DNA of 64,000 bases from Isoetes taiwanensis. Its lineage: Eukaryota > Streptophyta > Lycopodiopsida > Isoetales > Isoetaceae. A program made the translations under genes and the position numbers. Below the pieces are notes generated by a model, which saw nothing but the letters and a program-made list of their open reading frames with translations, had not been told where the DNA came from and ran no database searches. Where the stretch lies: assembly GCA_021234155.1 (NCBI GenBank), contig JAJEKV010000051.1:7660761-7724760 (forward strand), given 5' to 3'. Below are positions 1 through 10,590 of this stretch, piece by piece. Within the stretch, counting starts at the first letter, position 1. Every line of letters starts with the position of its first letter.

Positions 1-1785
1 ACTTTATCATTTAAATTTAAATTGTTATAAAAGCATAAAATTGCTTTCTATACTTACTTTTACGCGAATCTATTTAGAATTAGACATTTCAAGAATATAA
101 AATTTTAATTTTCAGTGAATTCTTAACAAATTTAAAATTTGTGAATTAGGAATAATTTGTAAATGAAATATGATGGTTTGATAAGTAATTGACTTCAAAC
201 TGTACGATAATTTCACATTTACAAACTCTTAGAACTTTAAAAATATTTTAAAAAAAGTATAAGATTAAAATTCTTTAGGAGATAAAGTTTATGTTTTAAA
301 AGCAAATATTGAATAGTTTATTATTGATAAAATTAATGAAAAAAAAATTGTTCAATTTTTTTTAATTAAAACATAAACGAAATTATTTGATTCATGTCAT
401 CAAAACTTATTAACATTTTAATCATATAAAGTTCACCTTAGATGAAAATTTAATTTTAAATAGATTAAAGTAATAATTAGTCTAGAAAGTAATTTTAAAT
501 TTTCATAACTATCATACTTCTTATCTAAACATAAATTGAAAATTTTATAAAAATCAAGAAGAATTAAAAATACATATAATCTTATCATGGCATCCTTGAA
601 GAATATTTATTAGATTTGAATAAGTCCAAGTTTTGTTAAATATGTCATGGTTAGTTTATTTCTGTTATTCATGTTTTCTTAGTTATGGTGCTTAGTGTGG
701 TGGTGCATGTGGTGGTTATTGTGTTGTACAGTGATTGTGGTGTATTGTATGCAGCATGTGAATTGTGTGTAGTTGACTCTAGTCTGGAATGCAATATTTA
801 ATGTTTGGAATATTAGAACATGACAGAATTGAGTATTCCTTTACTGGTTGTGTGTACAGTCTAAAAATATTTGAGAATGACAGATAACTAACTGATCCTA
901 AGAAGTACAAATGTTTGTTGAATAAAGACAAATTTTTGGCAGATTCAAGCACAGCTCTGTTGGAAAGTATAATATATTAAAGAAAGGAGCATATTTTACA
1001 AAATTTGGCTTTCCATTGAAATCTCTGTACCCGAGAACTAAATTTACATGCATTTCCTAAGCAGCAGGAAATACTGATATGGCTGGCTCGACTTCTGGTG
1101 CATCCAAAATTACTGTTTTCTGCACTAAAGCATCTACGCTTTCTGCAGTCATCCCAGAATTTAACAGGATCAGGTTTGCCAGTGCTTCCTGCATCCCCTA
1201 GTGGTAAGAACACAACCCTGCCAGTAATTCCCGCTGTTGCTTACTCAGAGCGGGCAAATGACAGATAAATAAACAGGCTGCCTTTGCAGCAGCATGTAAC
1301 ATAAGGTCATGGACCTTGTCTAAGAGCTCACTTCATATCAATCCGACCCCAAAGATAGCCATTGAAGGCCCAGCATCCAGTCTGCTGTATGGCTTTAGGG
1401 TGGATTCGAAATCAGCAAAGAAGGTGGATTTAGGCATTTCCACCTTCAAAGATTGGTCATGAGCCCTATTTAACATATGCCGAATGCCCTCCTCGCTCAC
1501 CCGAGGTAGGCCGTAGTGATCTCTGAACATCCCTACCATTGCCGGAATGAACTTGTTCGTTTGAGAATGAAACGCCAAAAATCAGACGCAGGAGCAGGAT
1601 TAAACCTGGACTTATTCAGATATAATAAACCGGGAGAACATTTTAAGATTATATGTCATTTTTAATTCTTCTTGATTCTTATAATTTTTATATGTTCTAA
1701 TTATATAACTTTATCATTTAAATTTAAATTGTTATAAAAGCATAAAATTGCTTTCTATACTAATTTTTACGCGAATCTATTTAGA
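1..1785. repeat. AT-rich repeats with direct and inverted copies
   Basis: The first ~85 bases recur almost unchanged as a direct repeat at about 1709-1785, ending at a shared TTTAGAAT. Bases 541-583 recur in inverted orientation at 1645-1688. The two inverted copies bracket about 1.06 kb that holds a decayed minus-strand reading frame. The left copy runs off the window edge, so the element cannot be bounded. It could be a TIR element or a nested pair of repeats. No LTR ends, PBS or transposase motifs are visible. Confidence 0.5.
977..1578 (-). pseudogene. Decayed reading frame, unrecognised
   Basis: Read on the minus strand, an open stretch at 1578-1333 is followed by a second coding-like stretch at about 1330-1050, interrupted by TAG and TAA codons. 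The conceptual protein is rich in Leu and Ala (e.g. LPALSKQQRELLAG, then MTAESVDALVQKT). It does not match a family I know. It lies between inverted AT-rich repeats, so it may be the decayed cargo or protein of a transposable element. The in-frame stops make a working gene unlikely. Confidence 0.3.
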
Positions 1786-1791
1786 ATGCCA

Positions 1792-1819
1792 CGGTTCTAT
1801 TGCGATAGCAATAGAACCG
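1792..1819. repeat. 12-bp-arm hairpin at the LINE 5' junction
   Basis: CGGTTCTATTGC, a 4-base GATA loop, then the exact reverse complement. It lies directly at the junction between the AT-rich repeat and the LINE leader. It could be part of the LINE 5' leader or the footprint of another element. Confidence 0.6.
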
Positions 1820-3185
1820 ACATTCCTTGGATGGGGACGTCATCATCATGCCCTCCTATTTATACCCATTTTTCCTCCTTCTTCCTTATCGGCGTTCTCT
1901 TGAGCTTTCCTATTGTTCATGCTTTGGCTCTATTCAGCTTCCCATGCTCACCCTGTCACTACTTACATCCACACTCATGTCTATTTCCTACCAGTTGGAT
2001 TGCTGCAGGACGTTTCGTGATTTACTAAACGGCTGGTTTTGAAGATCTGTGAGTCGGTTAGTTTTTCTCTTTCTCTGGTTTTATCGGCTGGGTAGATGCC
2101 TCTAAATTTCTTTCACTGGGATTCGGTTGTTTGGATGCCTCTGGATCTCTTTCTCTGATATGTTGGATTGCTGGCTGCATATGAATCTCCTTTTCTGGCT
2201 TTCTGGATGCATCTGGATCTCTTTCACTTGTTTGCTTAGATGCATATGGATCCCGATGATTTCTTTGTGGCGGTTTATGATGGCTTTACCTTCTCTCCCT
2301 GCCCTCTTCCTTTTGTGCCTTCCTTTGCCTGAGGTGAACCGCCCTTCTGGATGTAGCCCCTCTGGTTTTTCTTTTATTTTTTGGTTTGGGCTTCTTACTT
2401 TTCTGTTATTCGACGTTGCCCTCTGCAGGATGCACAAAAGGCCTAAGCTTCTGCTTTCTTTGCATCGTTTTTGGGAAGATCTTCTTCAGTCTTAGCTTAA
2501 AGTCGTCTGCTTCCTGGGATCCGATCCCTTCAGTTGTCCAAGTCTACTCGCATCCACTCCATCCAGACCCGATCTCGTTGATCCAGCCCTGTCGATCATC
2601 ATCCCTGGCAGATTCTTCCATGGCGGGGGCCTCCAACTGCCTCTGCCTCGGCCCCTGACTGCAAAAAAGTTTTTTCTCTTCCCTCTCTGTAGCTCCGTTG
2701 ACCCCTTTCTCTGCAAACCTAAATGATCAGATTCAACTGGAATCAGGGACCGGAAATTATTTTTCTTCCACTTGCCTTGATCCTTGCCTTCAATCCGCCC
2801 TTTATAACTTCGATCCTTCCGCCCAATCCTTCCTCCTTGCTTCTTTCCTTGGATCCCCTTTCTGCTCTGTTTTTTGTTCTAAATCTGTCCGATTCTCTAT
2901 TTCTATCCATCGATTCATCCTCCCCAATCTTTTTTCCTTGCTCTTCAATCCGTTTCTATGCTTCCACCTCCCCCGATTCCTCTCCCCTTCCCAATCCGAT
3001 TTGAATACTAGTTGCTTGTTTTTATAATCTGTGCCCCTTATAAGTTTTTGTGTTGTCTTTTTTAATTTTCCATGGTTCGTGGCCTCTATGGTCTTGTCCT
3101 TTTATCGGATTTGCTCCCTTATTTTTTCATTAGGGATTTTTTGAGATCATAAAAGGGCCTTCTAAGAACTGCTGACTAAGCTATA
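1820..3185 (+). other. LINE 1 leader (5' UTR), no gene
   Basis: This stretch is strongly pyrimidine-rich on the plus strand, with runs of CT, TTC and CCTCC. The open frames here are low-complexity Phe/Leu/Ser translations and I do not regard them as genes. The position upstream of the LINE ORF1 frame fits an internal promoter or leader, but no specific promoter motif stands out. Confidence 0.5.
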
Positions 3186-3933
3186 TGAACAACCAATCAG
3201 AAAACAGAACTGGTAATCCAGTCAGCACAGCAGCCAGGAGGAAAGCAATCCGGGGACTGAGGAAATCAAGTTTTCCTCAAGTGAGACCACTGATCCTATA
3301 AGTCCCAAGGGCCAGGAGGTGGTTAACAACAGTCAGCCAGAGGTAATGCAGTCTAATGGCCTGGAAATTGACTTTGTCAATAGGCCAATAAGACCATTAG
3401 ACAACAGGGAGTTTGATGAAAACAAGGGAGATAAAGAAGAAGACTTCTTTACACCAAGGAAAGGTGACACAACAACCCTAGGAGGCCTGGGAATTGTTGA
3501 CAATCGACCATTAAGCCCGTCTAAATTAGATGGCCTGGAAATTGTGAACAATAGACCACTAAGTCCAACTGGGAATATCTTAACTGGTGTAACTGAAAAT
3601 CTGAAGACTAAGGACAGAGATGATGATAAATATTTTACACCAAGGAGGGGGGACATTGATTCATTAGTGGGGCAGGGAGTAAGTATGATTGAATCTCCTC
3701 AACTAAATGGCCTGGTAACTGTTCCAGAAATGGAAGGTAGGCCAATAAGTCCATCTAGGTGTATATTATCTGAGATAAATGGTAACCAATTAAATATGGA
3801 AAAAGTGGAGGGAAAAGAAAAATTCTATACCCCACATACAAGGAAGAAAAGTACTAAGGTTGTCCATTTCTCTGATAACAGCCCTGCCTTGAATCTGAGA
3901 AGTCAGGGTAGAAAGAAACCTGCAGATCAATGA
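3186..3933 (+). pseudogene. LINE 1 ORF1-like frame
   Basis: An ATG at 3186 opens a frame beginning MNNQSENRTG. It shifts by one near 3290-3300 into a frame that stays open to a TGA at 3931-3933. The protein (about 240 residues) is hydrophilic and contains a repeated motif of the type NRPLSP / GRPISPSR and FTPRKGD / FTPRRGD / YTPHTRK, roughly one unit per 35-40 residues. There is no zinc knuckle or RRM-like fold that I can see. The stop overlaps the ORF2 start as ATGA, which suggests coupled or reinitiated translation. Its likely role is the RNA-binding ORF1 product, inferred from position only. Confidence 0.5.
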
Positions 3934-6900
3934 AAGTTGTTACATGGAATTTGAGAGGAATCAAAGGTCCTCTCAAAAGGAAAAGGGTGCTTATTGCATT
4001 AAAAGAGATGAAGGCAGACATTGTTTTGGTACAGGAACACAGGTTACCAGAATTTGAGGCATCTAATTTGGGGAATTGGATTATGCCCAATGGTGACTCG
4101 GTTTGGACCCCTGCAGATGGCACTAAGGGAGGTATTAGTATGGTGTGGAGAGGCTTCAAATGTGAGGAAAAGTATAAAGATAGTGGTGGAAGATGGACTG
4201 TTGCCATTCTAAAGAAAGGGAAGAATGCAATTGGAATTATAAATGTATATGCCTCAACTGATCCAGCAGAAAGAGAGCAACAATGGACACAAATGGATAA
4301 GTGGTTACAAGCACAATTGGCTCTTGGCTGGAGATTTCAACAATACACCAAGTTGGGACCAAAAACTTGGTAAACAATTAAATATGACCAAAGGAGAAAG
4401 AAAGGCATGGGACAGATTGATGGAAAACTTCATATATATTCCCCCATCCTCCTCTCATCAATACTCTTGGAGTAACAAAAGAAAAGGGGAGCATAGAACC
4501 TTTTGTCTGCTGGACAGGTTTTATCTAAGCAATAATGGTCTAGAAGATTGGGATAACATGATTACCTCTTGTGATGTTGGTAACTCTATCTCGGACCATT
4601 TCCCCCAGTTTCTAGAAAGTATGGCCACTCCACAAAAGGGAGGATTCAATACACCTTTCAAATTTAACACAGGGATGCTGAATAACAAAAAGTTTTGTGA
4701 AGACTTCACAATCTTCTATAATCAGCTCCCCAGGGTCACCCTGACTGAATCAATGAATGCCTTTGTGCAGAATCTCAAGAAAATAAAAGATTGGGTTAAA
4801 GTTTGGGGAAAGGAGTGGAATAGGAAAAAGAAAAAAGAGAAGCAGGAAGTTTATGAGGCCATGAGGGAAACCAGACAATTTCTATTCCAGGATAAAAACA
4901 ATAAGATGTGGCAACAAAAGGAGACAGAATTGGAGATCAAGGTCAAGAAGATTGAAGAGGAAGAAGCCAAAAGTTTGGCAATTAGAAGCAAATGTAAATA
5001 TTTGAATGAGATGGATGATGCTGGATCAGCCTTTTTCTTCAGGACAGCCAAGAGTCGTATATTGAATAATGGAATAGTAGAGGTTGTGGATGAGCAAGGA
5101 AAATCACTAGATTCCCAATTAGAGATTTAGAAATATTTCCACAAAGAGTACCAAGCCCTTTTCAGCAACTATGAAGTAGAGAATAAAGTAATTGAGGACT
5201 TCTTCAAGGAATTGCCCAAGGGGCCAGAAATTGAAGATAAAGACATGTTGAAAACTCCAGGAGAGAAGGAGATAGCTGAGACTTTAAGGTCAATGGCACA
5301 TGGTAAGAGCCCGGGTCCAGATGGATTTCAACCAGAATTCTATGTGGAGTTCTGGAAAATCATGAAGGATGATTTCATAAAGTTTATTCAGGGAGCATGG
5401 CAAGCCAGGTTTCTACATCCATCAATTAATGCTGGTCAAATCACTTTGATTCCTAAAGTGGGGTGTCCAATCAATATAGGAGACTGGAGGCCAATATCTT
5501 TGACAAATACCACTTATAAGGTATTAGCCAAGATCCTTGCTAACAGATTAAAGGCTTGCCTTATAAATGTTATAAATCCATGTCAATCTGCCTTCCTCCC
5601 TCAAAGGCATATTCTTGACAATTATATTGGGGCTGCTGAAGGAATACATTGGAATAAGTTGTCCAAGCAAGAATGCCTACTGCTCAAATTGGACTTCAAA
5701 AGAGCATATGATACTATCAGTTGGCAGTTTCTGGAGAAAGCTATGGCCCATCTGGGGCTATCAGGAAAGGTGTATCAAAAGGTCTTGGGATTCAACTCGA
5801 CAGCAACCTCAGCTTTAATTATCAATGGTGCAACTACTGACAAACTCCAGTGTAGGAGAGGGGTAAGGCAAGGCTGCCCTTTAGCCCCTTACCTTTTTCT
5901 GATTGTTGCAGAAGTACTTACAAAACTAGTACTACAAATGCAAGACAAAGGAGATATCCAATCATTGCAACTACCAAAAGGGGAAGGTACTTTTTCCATA
6001 ATGTAATATGCTGATGACACTTTTGTGTTTTTGAAGAAGGAAGGAGAAAGTCTCCAAAAATTTCTTGCAGCAATGGAGAGATTTGGACTGGTCTCTGGAG
6101 TTTGTTTGAACAAAAATAAAAGTGCTATTATATTGGATTCTGAGGAGGAAACCATGCAAGGGATTAAAGTGTTAAGTAAAGATGCAGGTACGGTCATATT
6201 AGGTATTCCTTTGGCACTAAACTCCACTTTGAAAGGCCTATGGGATCCAATTGTAACCAGGATCAAAAAGAAGTTGGGATCATACTCCTCCTCTCTGTCC
6301 TTAGCAGGCAGAATTCAGATAGCAAATGCTGTTATAGGCAGCACTCATGTATATTTCTCCTCGGCAGTAATTGGGGATAAAGCGTCATATGGTAAGATCG
6401 AAGCAGTTATCAGGAAATTCATCTGGCAGGGGGTCCATAAAGTTGCATGGAATGATCTAACTAAGCCCAAGAAAGAAGGTGGGATGGGATGCAAAGATTT
6501 ATTTCTACAGGCACAAGCTCTGGCTGCTAAGATGATTTGGAGAGCCATACAGAATAACTCCCCATCCCCTGCACAAAAACTGGTTAGGTACTGGGTGTTA
6601 GAGTCTTACCCTGCTTGGCGACCATTGCCTCAAACACCAATTACTGATTACGCATTCTTCCAATTTAATCCTTGCCCTAATACCTCTTCCATCCTTAGAA
6701 GAATGTTTCAGGCTTGGAATATGGCCTCTCTTTGCTATAAGCCTCCAATTATTGACACCAGAGTCAAAGAGATAAATTTCTTTTGGCATCCAGGAATTGT
6801 TGATAGTGAAAATAATTATGCGGCACTAATGCATCCCAGTACACACAATGGAATCAAAGTTGGATTGAGACAGTTGGGGATCTCGGGAAGAAACACATGG

Positions 6901-7529
6901 ATGGAAGCCATGGGAAAGAATAGCAGAGCTAACCAAAGGTTCAAATCTAGACAAATGGATATACAACACTGTGATGGGAAAAATCAAACATGTGGATGAG
7001 TTAGCTAGTACCACCAATCAGTGGCATCTAAAAGGTAAAGAAATATACTCGGTCAGTCTGATATACAAAGCTTTAATCAGTCACAAACCTTCCAAGGCAA
7101 ATCTGCTTTGGAATTGTGAAGAAGAGATACTGGCAGGTGTATGCAAAAAGGGATGGAAAAGCTACAATGCAAATAAAATCAAAACATTCGGATGGCTGAT
7201 CTTACATCAAGGGCTAACAACCAATTACAAAAGGCATAAAATGGACTCTAAAATATCAGACTATTGTCCATTGGGTTGTGGTGAGATAGAAACATCCAAC
7301 CATGTGTTCCAATGTCACAGGATTATGGAATTACGAATTGGTGCCTTTCGAGGTCCATAAAGGTACAATTGGAGATGGAGGTCTTATTGAGTTCCTCAAC
7401 ACAGATAACAGAATTTTATGCACTACAAGGTCACTAGGCTGCTGGTCTATATGGAAACACAGGAACAGGGTGGCCATGGAAAACAAAAATCCCAACATCA
7501 TATGGCTAAAACAAGCATTCCTGGCGTAG
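3930..7529 (+). pseudogene. LINE 1 ORF2: endonuclease, reverse transcriptase, zinc-binding C-terminus
   Basis: The start reads MKVVTWNLRGIKGPLKRK, the typical N-terminus of an AP-like endonuclease. GDFNN (about 4.33 kb) and SISDH (about 4.59 kb) are the other endonuclease motifs. After a frameshift near 4.32 kb the frame runs through a TAG at 5128-5130. The reverse transcriptase follows with SPGPDGF (about 5.3 kb), VRQGCPLAPYLF (about 5.87 kb) and YADDTF (about 6.0 kb). In the last, the residue before YADD is a TAA stop where the second LINE has Gln, so a CAA-to-TAA change is likely. A CPLGCGE..TSNHVFQCH zinc-binding segment near 7.27 kb and WKHRNR near 7.45 kb are typical L1 C-terminal features. 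Two more frameshifts separate these. Family certain; inactive. Confidence 0.9.
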
Positions 7530-8262
7530 AATTAGCAATAAAGAAGGGTGGCACATAAGTCCTTGAAAGGGAAAAATTATGACCACGGGATGGAATGCCT
7601 TTGGTATATTTCAGGGTAATTATGATTTCTTTGTTCTTAATCTAACTGCTGATGATGACATGTTACCCAGATGCCATGAGGAGACTGAATAGATGGGGAG
7701 CAACTGACAGGGGGATGGGAGTAGCGAAGACTTCTTTGATTATGAAGACACAAATCGGGCGGCATTGAAGAAGAGGAGCTCTTCATACAATTAAAACAGG
7801 GAGGTCATACATGCAAAATGCTCACGAAAAGAATTACGAAAAGGTCTAAACATGGAGGCATAATAACCTTAGGCCTTTCTTTATGAACCTGTTCCATAAG
7901 TGGCAGCAGAAGAGAGAGGCTCATGTCCTCTTGTTTCTGGATTTCACAAATTATCCAGTGGCAAAGCTTGATGAGCTACTGAATATATTTGGCAGGAACA
8001 GGGTGCAGGATCTGACCATGCAGGATCTAATTGATGCACAATGAGAACCTTGTTCTGAAGTACTTAAACTGTTTATGATTTTGATACTTGTATAAGTACT
8101 CTTTATCTGACCATGATCAGATTTTTTTGGCACTATTCCTAGTATTAGGAATGTGTTTTTTTCTACTGATATACCTTCTATGGTATATTCCCTATTTATG
8201 TAATCTTTAAGTATGAATAGAAGTCACACCTTGCCTCCAAAAAAAAAAAGAAAAAAAAAAAA
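7530..8262 (+). other. LINE 1 3' untranslated part and A-rich tail
   Basis: There is no convincing reading frame. The segment ends in an A-rich run interrupted by single G and T bases at about 8240-8262, which I take as the degraded poly(A) tail. The sequence after it is the lipoyl synthase fragment. Confidence 0.55.
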
Positions 8263-8282
8263 TAAAAATTTAAATTACTTCA

Positions 8283-9126
8283 GCAAGTTCATGTGTCTGA
8301 GCCCAAGGGTAAGCATGTCTACACCCATGGCTCGGAGATCTTGCATTGTCTGTTTGATTTCATTATCCGATTCTCCAAGTCCTAGCATTATAGAAGATTT
8401 TGTTATCATTCCCTCTTTTGCATCTTTTGCATGTCTGAGAACTCTTAAACTTTGGTCATACCTGCAATGTTCTCAATATCGTTAATTGAAGCTGGCAAAC
8501 TAAATACTCAGTTCCGCTGAATCAGAAAATGAAACAATTAAAATTGTTCAACCTACGCTGCACGAGAATCCCTCACAATTCGTTGCAGTCGTTTGACTGT
8601 CTCAATATTATGAGCAAAAACATCAAGCCCTGACATGGAAACAGTTTCAACAGCCTCCAAATCTCCTCTGAAGTCAGATACCAGGCATTCAACTAGAATA
8701 TGTGGTTTCAACTCCTGCAACCTAGTAGTCAGTTTTATACAGCCCAGGATACAAAAAGAACAAGAGCTCATGCACGTTCTGACCTTCAGTGTTTGCACTG
8801 TTTTCGCAAAATGACCACTGCCTCCATCAGGTAGGTCATCTCTGTCTACACTTGTAAGGACAACATATCCAACTCTGCAATACACCATAGTATATTTCTA
8901 GACAAACTACAAAAGAGTTAAAAGTTCAGAATTGAGATTATTACCCCCAACTAGCAATAGCTTTGGCAGTATTCTCAGGCTCCAATGGATCAGGAGGTGC
9001 AGGATTTCTGCTAGTGGCGACAGCACAAAATCTGCATCCTCTTATACATGTGTGCCCTAGGAGCATAATTGTCGCTGTCCCTATTCCATCACCTTCTCCT
9101 CCAGCTCCGCCACCTCCATTCCAGCA
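8283..9126 (-). pseudogene. LIP1P: Lipoyl synthase (plastid type), internal exons only
   Basis: Lipoyl synthase is a radical-SAM enzyme that inserts two sulfurs into octanoyl-carrier proteins. Four exons are readable on the minus strand: 9126-8945, 8874-8784, 8714-8557 and 8461 to about 8290. They are separated by GT-AG introns of 70, 69 and 95 bp, all with matching phase. They encode CWNGG, the Fe-S/SAM motif [52 protein letters not shown], then [11 protein letters not shown] and GVDMLTLG. The wording [11 protein letters not shown] and KRLQRIVRD is closer to plastid than mitochondrial plant enzymes. N-terminal exons are missing: glucose-transporter exons lie there instead. The frame departs from the family right after LTLG, next to the LINE tail, so the C-terminal quarter is also missing. 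No internal stops. I call it a gene fragment. Confidence 0.85.
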
Positions 9127-9339
9127 CTGGCATTGTAAAGAAATAGTTAACACTAAGTTTTTTGAATCCATTAACACTTTGGTTTAGGGCCTCCTGTATG
9201 TTGATGGTACGTTAAACTGAGTTTGGCAGCATATTTTTCCCAAAATTAAGCAAATAGAAGCTTAAATCTATTCTGATAATCAAATTTGTCATGATATATA
9301 CAGAGTTCTTCATCCATGTGATAATCATTCCTGTCATGA

Positions 9340-9940
9340 TATGATCAATTATCAGTGGTACTAACGCCAGTAAAAGGGCTGGTACAGGCCCTGCCCCAAC
9401 AGAGAACAAGAAGACGTATCTAAATTGCATAAACGTAAGAAAAGTAACACAAATGAATTGACCATGGAAACTAAAACTTCCAAACTTACAATAACGTTCC
9501 CATGAGTGTCACAGATCCTTGTACAGGTCTCAGCATATAGAATGCCGCTCCAGTTGCCTGCATTACCATTGCTGCACCCTGTATGTCATACAACTTGTTA
9601 AAAAGTATCAGATAAATGTCAATCTTTATTTGCAGAAGGAAATGCAATTGTACGTAAGACAATACCATGCCACATAAACTAACAATCATCAAGAGGCATC
9701 GCCCTTGCTTGTCCATCAAATATGCAGCTAAGCATGATCCTGAAACGAAGTTATATGGGAACAATAGACCATCTAACTTGCAGGAACAAATAAGGTAACA
9801 GATGCTTACCTCTGCTCATGTAAAACAATGTATTAGCCATATCAGTGTCACTCGCCCTCAAATAACCTAGCTTTTGAATAACATAAGCATCAACTATGCT
9901 CTGAGTAGCTGCAACATCCAAGGCAAAAATGCTATTAACA
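9340..9940 (-). pseudogene. Plastidic glucose transporter fragment (MFS, pGlcT-like)
   Basis: Minus-strand exons match the C-terminal half of plastidic glucose transporters (major facilitator superfamily, inner envelope). About 9741-9667 encodes GSCLAAYLMDKQGR. About 9580-9489 encodes QATGAAFYMLRPVQGSVTL. About 9432-9366 encodes YVFLFSVGAGPVPALLL, the signature loop before a transmembrane helix. A weaker upstream exon at about 9930-9824 includes SDTDMANTLFYMSR. Splice-like GT and AG ends flank each. The usual PEIF..RIRAKA continuation after ALLL is absent, as are the N-terminal helices. The fragment sits directly upstream of, and in the same orientation as, the lipoyl synthase exons, which is not a normal gene arrangement. 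Confidence 0.7.
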
Positions 9941-9944
9941 GGTT

Positions 9945-10500
9945 TGGAACCTCATAAGAGCGATCGGTCTACTCCAATATCACTGATTTTTGCTGAGGCA
10001 CAGGCCTTCAACAGATATTTCGTCTGCTACTAGCATGTTCATTTTGTTTATTCTTCTCCATCTGCAACAACCAACAAGAGTTAACCTAATTGTTTCAGGC
10101 AAAACGAAATGTGATAGTGCCATATTCGGCATTTGACTAGTATTTCGTGGCTTTTGTGCAGCATTCTTTGGCATTGTTGATAGATCTAACATCTGCCATT
10201 CAGGCATAGCTCCAAATTGATGTATCAACATCAACAGCCACGAAATAAAGCATTCAGCTTCTCAAATCATTATAATAGAGCCTCCGTTCATAACCAAACT
10301 CTATAACATAGTTTTATGGGCAAGGAAACAGGACAAAAGATTACCTCCGGAACACCAAATCCCTTAAACATATATCTGGCAGCAACCTTCGGATTCCCAG
10401 CCCTCAAAACGTATTCTAACCCCATACCTGACCCAAGAAAACCCTCCCGGAACCGTGGAAATTCATACATCATGGGCTCCAAAACGTATGAGCGACCGCA
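9945..10500 (-). other. Possible third gene fragment, unrecognised
   Basis: Minus-strand open frame at about 10482-10340 reads as a plausible N-terminal exon (MMYEFPRFREGFLGSGMGLE, continuing with a basic segment ending KGFGVPE) before a splice-like junction. I do not recognise the family. Between it and the transporter exons (9.95-10.3 kb) the sequence has coding-like patches but no continuous frame. It has the same orientation as the two neighbouring gene fragments. Confidence 0.3.
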
Positions 10501-10547
10501 GGTATACGTACTTTTTTTTTTTCAAAAAAACCCCTTCTCCGTCCACG

Positions 10548-10573
10548 CACATGTATTCTACGGAATACATGTG
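10548..10573. repeat. 11-bp-arm hairpin at the LINE 2 5' junction
   Basis: CACATGTATTC, spacer TACG, then GAATACATGTG. It sits immediately before the second LINE's first reading frame, as a hairpin also does at the first LINE's 5' junction, although the two hairpin sequences differ. Confidence 0.6.
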
Positions 10574-10590
10574 TGAACCGCCCGGGTAAA

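Larger units (their letters stand above)
1786..8262 (+). mobile_element. L1-type LINE retrotransposon, broken copy 1
   Basis: A non-LTR retrotransposon of the plant L1 type. In order it has a pyrimidine-rich 5' leader (about 1.8-3.2 kb), an ORF1-like frame, ORF2 with AP-like endonuclease, reverse transcriptase and a C-terminal zinc-binding domain, a 3' untranslated part and an A-rich tail at about 8240-8262. Frameshifts near 3.29, 4.32, 6.98 and 7.3 kb and stop codons at 5128 and 6004 break ORF2, so the copy is inactive. The 5' boundary is placed where the AT-rich repeat ends and a hairpin begins, and is uncertain. I found no clear target-site duplication. The tail abuts the truncated end of the lipoyl synthase fragment. 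Confidence 0.85.

Noticed and set aside
1-1785. Direct repeats 1-87 and 1709-1785 as LTRs
   Set aside because: No TG..CA ends, primer-binding site or polypurine tract; the match ends at a LINE junction.
1786-3030. Several Phe/Leu/Ser-rich open frames on both strands
   Set aside because: They are translations of a pyrimidine-rich LINE leader with no domain or splice evidence.
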